Origin: Thermus kawarayensis JCM 12314 | GTDB taxonomy: Bacteria; Deinococcota; Deinococci; Deinococcales; Thermaceae | NCBI GenBank assembly: GCA_001311545.1 | Contig: BBBL01000124.1 | Span: 1-5,372 of the forward strand | Length of the DNA stretch: 5,372 nucleotides | Direction of reading: 5' to 3' | In this document: in pieces, positions 1 to 5,372 of the stretch | Numbering within the stretch: position 1 is the stretch's first letter | Layout: every line of letters begins with the position of its first letter | The notes under the pieces: model-generated | Seen by the model: only the letters and a program-made list of their open reading frames with translations | Databases searched by the model: none | What the model was told of the DNA's origin: nothing | Made by a program: the position numbers and the translations under genes

Positions 1-302
1 CGCGCGCGCGGCCTGCACCAGGGCGGGGCCCACGGGACCCTCCAGGTAAAGGGTTTCCGCCTCGAGGCCCATCCCCCGGGCCCGTTCCTGCGCTTTGGCC
101 AGATAGGCCCGCGCCGCCTGGCGGAAGGCCTCCTTCACCTCCTCCGGGTCCAGGCCCTCGAGGCCCATGACCGCAGGGGCCACATCGGCACGTGCGCCAG
201 GGTGACCCTCGCTCCCAAAACGCCCAAGGTCCGGGCAAGGGACAGCACGCTAGCCTCCTCCCGTCCCGGGGACACCGCCACCAAAAGACGCTTGGAAAAC
301 AT
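1..302 (-). CDS. Universal stress protein (UspA family), N-terminal part, one frameshift, runs off the window
   Basis: Reading leftward from ATG at 302-300, the protein opens with MFSKRLLVAVSPGREEASVL, then SLARTLGVLGARVTLAHV. This is the first strand, first helix and second strand of the Usp fold. At about 186-194 the frame shifts and continues as ADVAPAVMGLEGLDPEEVKE, then a long helix (FRQAARAYLAKAQERARGMG) and LEAETLYLEGPVGPALVQAA. About 101 residues are visible. One missing base after the AHV codons would join the two parts. Family members are cytoplasmic, often dimeric, stress-induced proteins, some of which bind ATP. Here the usual Asp after the first strand (VAVDGS) is replaced (VAVSPG), and the C-terminal glycine-rich nucleotide loop lies beyond the window edge, so ATP binding cannot be judged. 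The gene is divergent from the plus-strand genes. A weak purine-rich GGGAGAGG precedes the start. The family call is fairly sure; the specific role is unknown. Confidence 0.78.
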
Positions 303-362
303 GGTTCTAACCTGCCTCTCCCAGGGTGAAGGTGGATGAAACCCTTTTGAGCTCCGTGAGGG

Positions 363-376
363 GGAGCTTCAGCTCC
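363..376. repeat. Short inverted repeat, possible operator or hairpin
   Basis: GGAGC (363-367) and GCTCC (372-376) are exact reverse complements separated by TTCA. The right part, AGCTCCG (371-377), also occurs 21 bases upstream at 350-356, so the same core recurs at a spacing of two helical turns. This could be a regulator site in the divergent promoter region. With a 5-base stem in GC-rich DNA it could equally be chance. Confidence 0.25.
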
Positions 377-406
377 GCTTTAGGCACCCGGGGCAGGATG
401 CTGGGT

Positions 407-414
407 GGAGGTGA
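407..414 (+). promoter_or_regulatory. Ribosome binding site fixing the start at 422
   Basis: GGAGGTGA, a near-perfect match to the anti-Shine-Dalgarno, lies 7 bases before ATG 422. It selects this start over the upstream in-frame GTG at 326 and places a signal peptide at the N-terminus. Confidence 0.8.
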
Positions 415-421
415 TGGAAGG

Positions 422-1024
422 ATGCGCAAGTACATCTGGCTCACCGCCCTCGGCGCAGGCCTCGCCCTGGCCCAGCCTGCCCAGGCCCCCGACCCTGCCC
501 GGTACGGCTTTCCCCAGGTGGTGGCCTCCGTGGTCCTGAACCCCTGGGACTACCTGCGCCTGGGCCTTGGCCACCTGGTCCTCACCGCGCCCGACCAGGC
601 CTTCGGCCAGGACCCCGTGCGGCTGGAGCTTCTGGTGGGCGACCCCACCTACTGGCAGGCCTACGCCCCCAAGGGGGAACGGGTGGTCTACGCCTTCGCC
701 CTCAGGGTGACCGACCTCAAGACGGGCGAGCGGATCCTGCGCTTCGCCCGGCCCCTCCACCTGAGCTTCTACGGCGAGGAGATCGGCGAAAAGGCGGGCT
801 ACTACGACGTGACCCTCACCGACCCGCCCCAGGTGAGCCCGAACCCCGTGAAGCCCGTCATCCGGGTCTACCGCCTGGGTTCACGGCACCAGACGGGGTG
901 GCTCTCCCACCCCCTGGCCGGGGCCGCCGTGGGCTGGCTCATCACCCGTGCCCGCACCTTAGGGCCTGCGCACCGGGTGGGGCGCGTTAAGGAGCCCGCC
1001 CTGTTGCAACCCGGGCAAGGGTAA
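422..1024 (+). CDS. Exported protein of unknown function
   Basis: I do not recognise this 200-residue protein. The start at 422 is chosen for its strong ribosome binding site and because it yields a typical signal peptide: MRKY, a hydrophobic core ([13 protein letters not shown]), and a likely AxA cleavage after QPAQA near residue 22. The mature part starts [12 protein letters not shown] and alternates short hydrophobic and charged segments rich in Tyr, Val and Leu ([51 protein letters not shown]). This suggests a beta-sheet-rich envelope protein. A hydrophobic stretch near residues 160-177 ([13 protein letters not shown]) could be a membrane segment or buried helix. There are no cysteines and no catalytic motif I can name. 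G/C-rich third positions continue to about 1020, supporting the full frame, though residues 153-158 (GSRHQT) read poorly and could hide compensating sequence errors. It ends 35 bases before htrA and may be transcribed with it. Confidence 0.7.
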   Translation: MRKYIWLTALGAGLALAQPAQAPDPARYGFPQVVASVVLNPWDYLRLGLGHLVLTAPDQAFGQDPVRLELLVGDPTYWQAYAPKGERVVYAFALRVTDLKTGERILRFARPLHLSFYGEEIGEKAGYYDVTLTDPPQVSPNPVKPVIRVYRLGSRHQTGWLSHPLAGAAVGWLITRARTLGPAHRVGRVKEPALLQPGQG

Positions 1025-1027
1025 TAT
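1022..1027 (+). promoter_or_regulatory. Possible -10 element ahead of htrA
   Basis: TAATAT is a good -10 hexamer in otherwise very GC-rich DNA and overlaps the TAA stop of the preceding gene. A start about 7 bases downstream would give a leader of roughly 26 bases containing the htrA ribosome binding site. The only -35-like hexamer nearby, TTGCAA at 1004-1009, is just 12 bases away, shorter than the usual 16-18. The promoter is therefore uncertain, and the operon may instead be read from upstream of 422. Confidence 0.3.
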
Positions 1028-1047
1028 GGAGGGGGAATGCGAAGAAA

Positions 1048-1053
1048 GGAGGT
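1048..1053 (+). promoter_or_regulatory. Ribosome binding site of htrA
   Basis: GGAGGT, within AAAGGAGGTAA, sits 6 bases before ATG 1060. It fixes the start that gives the N-terminal membrane anchor. Confidence 0.85.
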
Positions 1054-1059
1054 AAAGGG

Positions 1060-2264
1060 ATGCTTCGCAAAGCAGGCGCTATCGGCACGCTGACGGTGCT
1101 CCTCCTGGTGGGGGTCCTGGTCTGGTGGGGGCTGGACCGGGTGGACGGCCAGACGCAAGGAACCCCGGCCCCGGTCCCTCCCCAGGCCTCCTCCCCGACG
1201 AGGCCAACACCGTGGAGATCGCCGCCAAGTATGGCCCGGGGGTGGTCCTGGTGGAAAGCCTCATCCCCGGGCAGACCCTTCCCCCAACGTTCCTCCACAG
1301 TTCGCCCCCTTCCTGGAACTTCCTCCATCCCCCCAGATGGGCACGGCTCGGGCTTCTTCATAGACCCCGAGGGGCACATCCTCACCAACTACCACGTGGT
1401 CCAGGGGGCGAGCGAGGTGCGGGTACGCCTCTATGGGGACCCCAGGCGCTACCCGGCCAGGGTGGTAGCTCGGTGCCCGCCCTGGACCTCGCCCTCCTCA
1501 AGGTGGAGGCGAAGCCCCCCGCGGTCCTCCCCCTCGGGGACTCGGACCGGGTCCTGGTGGGGCAGAAGGCCATCGCCATCGGCAACCCCTTCGGTTTGGA
1601 GTTCACCGTGACCACGGGGGTGGTATCGGCCATCCGGCAGAACCCGGGGGCGGTGGACCCCCTGGTGCCCAAGCTCATCCAGACCGATGCCCCCATCAAC
1701 CCCGGCAACTCCGGGGGGCCCCTTCTGGACTCCCGGGGCGAGGTCATCGGGGTCAACACCGCCATCCTCTCCCCCTCGGGCCAGGTGGGGGCTCCCCAGT
1801 ACTCGGGCATCGGCTTCGCCATCCCCATCAACCTGGTGAAGGCCTGGCTCCCCGAGATGCGGACGGGCAAGCAGGTGAACGAGGCCGAGGTGCTGGCCAA
1901 GCGCCCGCGGATCGGGGTCCAGGTGCTCCCCCTCTCCGCCCTCCCTCCCCAGCTCCTCCAGCAGTACGGCCTGCCCCAGGAGGGGCTCCTGGTGGAGAAG
2001 GTGGAACCGGGTTCCCCCGCCGCCAGGGCGGGCCTCAAGGGGGCAAGCCGGTTCGTGACCCTTGCCGGCCCCGGTGGGCAGGCGGTGCAGGTGGGGGTGG
2101 ACGGGGACGTCCTCCTGGAGGCCAACGGCAACCCCTTGGTCAACCCCCCGGACCTGGCCAACCTCATCGCCAACCTGAGGCCGGGGCAGGCGGTGGTCCT
2201 TAAGGTGTGGCGGCAAGGGAAGACCCTGGAGGTGCGGGTGGTCCCGGAGGGGGGAAAGCCATGA
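1060..2264 (+). CDS. htrA: HtrA/DegP-family serine protease with one PDZ domain (four single-base frameshifts)
   Basis: This is an envelope protease of the trypsin-fold HtrA family (S1C), which degrades or chaperones misfolded exported proteins. Restored length is about 402 residues, normal for a one-PDZ member. An uncleaved anchor or signal ([17 protein letters not shown]) is at residues 9-25, followed by a Gln/Pro linker. The protease domain shows [19 protein letters not shown] with His113, [11 protein letters not shown] with Asp144, and GNSGGPLL with Ser219, so the catalytic triad is complete. A PDZ domain runs from about residue 288 ([15 protein letters not shown]) to the end, with an extended loop around residues 325-350. 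The frame breaks at about 1180-1183, 1281-1285, 1345-1346 and 1461-1471. Each fits one missing base, and each repair restores family sequence (for example [16 protein letters not shown] before GSGFF). The stop overlaps the next start by 4 bases. The family is certain; the physiological substrate is unknown. Confidence 0.93.
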
Positions 2265-3096
2265 GCCGGGAGAAGTCCTCAACGGCCTCTTCTGGCTTTT
2301 CCTTATCTTCACCTTCCTAAGCCCCTACCTCCAGCGCCAGGCCCTGGAAGCCGCCCGGACCCGGACGCTCCTCGCCCTGGAAAAAAAGGCGGCAAACCCG
2401 GGTCATCACCCTCATCCACCGGCAGGAGGCCATCAGCCTCCTGGGGGTCCCCGTGGTGCGCTACATCGATGTGGACGACTCCGAGGAGGTCTTAAGGGCC
2501 ATCCGCCTCACCGACCCCAGGTGCCCATTGACCTCATCCTCCACACCCCGGGCGGGCTCGTCCTGGCGGCGGAACAGATCGCCCTGGCCCTCCTTAGGCA
2601 CCCGGCCAAGGTCACGGTCTTCGTGCCCCACTACGCCATGTCGGGGGGCACCCTCATCGCCCTGGCCGCGGACGAGATCGTCATGGACGAGAACGCCGTC
2701 TTAGGCCCCATTGACCCCCAGATCGGGGAGTACCCGGCGGCAAGCCTCCTCGCCCTGGTAGAGACCAAGCCCCTGGACAAGTTAGAGGACGCCACCCTCC
2801 TCAAGGCGGACATCGCCGCCAAGGCCATGAAGCAGGTGGCGGAGGTGGCGGAGAAGCTCCTTGCCAAGCACATGGACCCCGACAAGGCCCGCACCGTGGC
2901 CCGGCTCCTCTCCCAAGGCACCTGGACCCACGACTACCCCATCACCGTGGAGGAGGCCCGGGGCCTGGGCCTCCCCGTGTCCACGGGGATGCCCCGCGAG
3001 GTCCACCAGCTTATGGAGCTCTACCCCCAGGCCCAGATGCGCCGCCCCAGCGTCCAGTACGTCCCCATGCCCTACGGCCGCGGAGGTGCCCGGTGA
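2261..3096 (+). CDS. SDH-family (ClpP/crotonase fold) membrane-anchored serine proteinase (three frameshifts)
   Basis: Restored length is about 278 residues. It resembles the SDH (serine dehydrogenase proteinase) family, relatives of SppA and ClpP common in archaea and thermophiles. An N-terminal membrane segment (VLNGLFWLFLIFTFLSPYLQ) is followed by a charged helix (ALEAARTRTLLALEK), then RVITLIHRQEAISLLGVPVV and YIDVDDSEEVLRAIRL. The core has IDLILHTPGG (HTPGG, residues 95-99, the oxyanion-type turn) and YAMSGGTLIALAADEI with the expected nucleophile Ser128, then ENAVLGPIDPQIGEYPA. Frame breaks are at 2268-2270 (missing G), 2381-2387 (one A too many in a run of seven) and 2515-2518 (missing C); family sequence continues over all three. 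ATG 2261 is preceded by GGAGGGGGG (2246-2254) and overlaps the htrA stop, implying coupled translation. Likely role, by inference: membrane protein or signal-peptide turnover alongside HtrA. A nonproteolytic scaffold role cannot be excluded. Confidence 0.87.
3082..3087 (+). promoter_or_regulatory. Ribosome binding site that selects a GTG start at 3093
   Basis: GGAGGT lies 5 bases before GTG 3093, inside the end of the upstream coding region. It favours this GTG, which overlaps the previous stop as GTGA, over the internal ATG at 3126, which would cut into the membrane anchor. Confidence 0.8.
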
Positions 3097-4006
3097 GGCG
3101 GGGCTACGATACCCTCCTAACCCTCATGACGGTGGTCCTGGTGGGCCTGGGATTCACCAGCTTTTTCTTCGCCCTGGCCTACCTGCGGACAATGGTGGGA
3201 GGGGACTCCGCGGTCCAGACCGGGGGGGCCCAACCCGCCGCCTACCCCGCCCTGCCCACCGACTTCCCCGAGTCCTTGGACCAGGTAGTGGCCCTGGGAA
3301 AGGAGATCTTCCTCAACACCAAGGACCACCCCCTTTCCAAGCCCTACGTGGGGAACGCTTTAAACTGCACCTCCTGCCACCTGGACGGGGGCACCAACCT
3401 CAAGGCCCTTCCCTTGGTGGGCACGGCCACCGCCTTCCCCGCCTACTCCCCCCGGGAGAAGGCCGTCATCACCCTGCAAAACCGCATCGGCGACTGCTTC
3501 ATGCGCAGCATGAACGGAGTCCTGCCCCCCCTGGGGAGCGCCCCCATGGTGGCCTTGGACGCCTACATCGCCTCCCTCTCCCAGGGTATGCCCATGAGGA
3601 TGAACCCCAGGAGCCCCACGGGCCCCAACGCCCTAAAGCCCCTGGCGGTAGACTGGACCAAGGCCGATCCCAACCGGGGCCAGGCCCTTTATGCCAGAAG
3701 TGCGCCGTCTGCCACGGGCAGAACGGGGAAGGCCAGGTAGGCCCTCCCCTCTGGGGCCCTCGCTCCTACAACGCCGGGGCGGGGATGGCCAACTGGAAAA
3801 ACCTGGCCGCCTTCATCCACGGGGCCATGCCCCTGGGCAACCCCAACCTGACCCCGGAGGAGGCCCGGGATATCGCCGCCTTCGTGGACAGCCAGCCCCG
3901 GCCCGACTTCGTCCTCAAGGACCACCTGCCCCCGCCTGCAGGCCTGGGGGTCTACACCTCCAAGGTGCTGGACGAGACCAAGAAGGTGGCGCCGGTGAAG
4001 CCATGA
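3093..4006 (+). CDS. tsdA: Membrane-anchored diheme cytochrome c, TsdA-like thiosulfate dehydrogenase (one frameshift)
   Basis: Restored length is about 304 residues. One hydrophobic helix (TLLTLMTVVLVGLGFTSFFF, residues 7-26) probably anchors the protein with its heme domains outside. Heme 1 is CTSCH (residues 92-96) in NALNCTSCHLDGGTN. It is followed by LQNRIGDCFMRSMNG, the TsdA-type motif whose cysteine (Cys135) would be the unusual distal heme ligand known for TsdA. Heme 2 is CAVCH (204-208) in KCAVCHGQNGEGQ, with Met246 (HGAMPLGN) as likely distal ligand and a closing cytochrome c helix (TPEEARDIAAFVDSQPRP). TsdA joins two thiosulfates into tetrathionate and passes two electrons to another cytochrome or the respiratory chain. 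One missing base at 3694-3697 separates the two heme domains; restoring a C gives YAQKCAVCHG. Both ends overlap neighbouring genes by 4 bases. The diheme cytochrome call is certain. The thiosulfate substrate is inferred from the motif, and another small sulfur compound is possible. Confidence 0.85.
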
Positions 4007-5368
4007 AGCTGGTGGTCTTTGGGTTCACGGGGGACCTGGCCCGCAGGCTTCTGGTCCCCGCCCTCCTCCGCCTCCTGGCCCGGGGGGAGGTGGGGGACCT
4101 CGAGGTCCTCGGCCTCGGCAAGGAGGCCCTGGGGGAAGACGAGGTCCTGGACCGGATGGAGGCCTTTCTCAAGACCCTCCCGGGCACGGCGCTGGAAGCC
4201 TGGCCTGAGCTCCGCAAAAGAACGCGCTACCGCCAGGCGGAGCCCACCCCTGAGGGGCTTCGGGACCTCCGGGGCCTCGAGGGGGACGCCGTCTTCTACC
4301 TGGCCCTGCCCCCCGCCCTCTTCGCCCAGGCGGCGGAGGCCCTGGGGAGGCTGGGCCTCGCCGAGGAGCGGACCGGCTTCCGCAGGTTGGTGGTGGAGAA
4401 GCCCTTCGGCACCGACCTGGCCTCCGCCCAGGCCCTGAACCGGGCCCTCCACCGCCACTTTCGCGAGGAGCAGATCTTCCGCATGGACCACTTCCTGGGC
4501 AAGTGGGGGGTGGAAAACCTCCTGGCCACCCGCTTCGGCAACCGCTTTCTAGAACCTTTGTGGCGCAGTTGCCACGTGGAGTGGGTGGAGATCACCTACG
4601 CCGAGACCCTGGGCCTGGAGGGTCGGGCCGCCTACTACGAGGGGGCGGGGGCCCTAAGGGACATGCTCCAGAACCACCTGATGCAGGTCTTCGCCCTCAC
4701 CGCCATGGAACCCCCGGCCCGGCTCTCCCGGGACTCCCTCCGGGCGAGGAAGGTGGAGATCCTGCGGGCGGTGCGCCCCATCCCCGAAGGGCTAAAGGCT
4801 TCGCCGCCCGCGGCCAGTACCGGGGCTACCGGGAGGAGGAAGGGGTCCCCCGGGACAGCCGCACCGAAACCTACGCCGCCCTCAAGCTCTACGTGGACGA
4901 CTGGCGCTTCCAAGGGGTGCCCTTCTACCTGAGAAGCGGCAAACGCCTGGCCAAGGATGCTGGCTACGTGGCCCTGGCCTTAAGGGCCGTGCCCCCGGGG
5001 TGCTTCGGGGAGGTGGGGCGGAGTTACCTGGTCTTCTGGCTGGGCCCAGGCGGGGGCCTAGACCTCACCCTTTTCGGCAGGGCCTAGAGGGAAACGGCCT
5101 AGAGCCCCACACCCTCCGCTTCCGCCCCCAGGGGGCCCCGGAGCGCACGGCCTACGAGGAAGAGCTCCTGGCCGTCCTCCAGGGCGACCTGAACCACTTC
5201 CCCTCGGAGGAGGAGGTGGAGGCGGCCTGGGCCATCGTGGACCCGGTGCTCAGGGCCTGGCGGGAAGGGGAGCCGGAGGTCTACGAGGGAGGAGGCGAGG
5301 GCCCGGCCTCGGCCCAGGGCCTCCTGGAGCCTGGGCACCGCTGGCTTCCCCTGGGAGGTGAGGCATGA
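4003..5368 (+). CDS. zwf: Glucose-6-phosphate 1-dehydrogenase (two frameshifts)
   Basis: This cytoplasmic enzyme opens the oxidative pentose phosphate pathway: glucose 6-phosphate plus NAD(P)+ gives 6-phosphogluconolactone plus NAD(P)H. Restored length is about 455 residues, a little short of the usual 480-510. The N-terminal Rossmann motif is [14 protein letters not shown] (residues 4-17; GFTGDLA where GASGDLA is common). Then come [14 protein letters not shown] and the active-site signature FRMDHFLGK with Asp162, His163 and Lys167. The catalytic-base motif [15 protein letters not shown] ends at His225, 62 residues after His163 as in the family. Next are [40 protein letters not shown] and LRSGKRLA, and the C-terminal [15 protein letters not shown]. 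Frame breaks at 4789-4791 and 5080-5082 each fit one missing G and are repaired to [11 protein letters not shown] and LFGRGLEGNG. The ATG overlaps the tsdA stop. Confidence 0.95.
5354..5361 (+). promoter_or_regulatory. Ribosome binding site for the gene after zwf
   Basis: GGAGGTGA lies within the last zwf codons, 3 bases before ATG 5365 and 6 bases before ATG 5368. The spacing favours 5368 as the used start, though both are in the same frame. Confidence 0.6.
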
Positions 5369-5372
5369 TGCG
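5365..5372 (+). CDS. Start of a further operon gene, cut off by the window edge
   Basis: ATGATG at 5365-5370 overlaps the zwf stop and follows a strong ribosome binding site, so another gene almost certainly begins here. Only two or three codons are visible. A 6-phosphogluconolactonase gene is a frequent follower of zwf, but nothing in these bases supports any specific product. Confidence 0.5.

Larger units (their letters stand above)
303..421. other. Divergent intergenic spacer between the usp gene and the exported-protein gene
   Basis: This spacer must hold the promoters of the two divergent genes, but I see no convincing -35/-10 pair on either strand. AT-richer patches lie at 305-310 and 340-350. 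A short inverted repeat sits at 363-376. The plus-strand frame of the downstream gene stays open back to a GTG at 326, but that stretch is not convincing as coding sequence. Confidence 0.5.

Noticed and set aside
1..10. CGCGCGCGCG tract at the window edge as a Z-DNA or repeat element
   Set aside because: It reads as ordinary Ala-Arg codons in the usp frame, and only ten bases are visible at the edge.
326..421. N-terminal extension of the exported protein to GTG 326
   Set aside because: It would bury the signal peptide and ignore the strong ribosome binding site at 407-414; its sequence is Ser/Gly-rich without support.
380..760. Antisense open frame of 126 codons opposite the exported protein
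   Set aside because: The translation is biased Gly/His/Val sequence with no motif, and the plus-strand frame has a signal peptide, a ribosome binding site and good codon use.
1025..1059. Terminator between the exported-protein gene and htrA
   Set aside because: I see no GC stem followed by a T run; the gap holds a possible -10 hexamer and the htrA ribosome binding site only.
1449..2312. Long antisense open frame of 287 codons opposite htrA
   Set aside because: Its peptide is low-complexity Gly/His/Leu/Pro-rich sequence typical of the complement of GC-rich coding DNA, and the plus strand clearly encodes HtrA here.
2861..3690. Long plus-strand open frame running into the second heme domain
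   Set aside because: Only its end (about 3696-4006) encodes real cytochrome sequence. The earlier part is Pro/Arg-rich shadow of the SDH proteinase and the first heme domain.
3694..3697. Split of the diheme cytochrome into two separate single-heme genes
   Set aside because: No ribosome binding site or suitable start precedes the second heme motif, and one restored base gives a continuous TsdA-type protein.

Overview
The window looks like Thermus (Deinococcota) chromosomal DNA. This is an inference from three things: very high GC with G/C at almost every third codon position, strong GGAGGT ribosome binding sites, and genes packed with start/stop overlaps. One partial gene lies on the minus strand and five genes lie on the plus strand, plus the start codon of a sixth.

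Layout: 1-302 (minus) is the N-terminal part of a universal stress protein (UspA fold), cut by the window edge. 303-421 is the short divergent spacer. 422-1024 (plus) encodes a 200-residue exported protein of unknown function. From 1060 the plus strand carries a tight cluster: an HtrA/DegP-type serine protease with one PDZ domain (1060-2264); a membrane-anchored SDH-family (ClpP/crotonase fold) serine proteinase (2261-3096); a membrane-anchored diheme cytochrome c resembling thiosulfate dehydrogenase TsdA (3093-4006); and glucose-6-phosphate dehydrogenase Zwf (4003-5368). A further gene starts at 5365 or 5368. All four junctions in this cluster are 4-base ATGA or GTGA overlaps, so it is very probably one translationally coupled operon. 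It joins envelope protein quality control (HtrA, SDH proteinase) with two redox genes (periplasmic thiosulfate oxidation and cytoplasmic NADPH production). The functional link between the two halves is not evident from the sequence.

The dominant oddity is that almost every gene is broken by single-base frameshifts: one in the usp gene, four in htrA, three in the SDH proteinase, one in tsdA and two in zwf. Ten of the eleven fit one missing base, most of them beside short C or G runs, and one fits one extra A in a run of seven. Family motifs continue across each break, with catalytic and heme residues intact. This points to uncorrected sequencing indels rather than five adjacent pseudogenes. 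Gene spans below are therefore given for the restored genes. I saw no RNA gene, CRISPR array, insertion sequence or clear terminator, and no novel multi-gene system beyond the unusual operon content.
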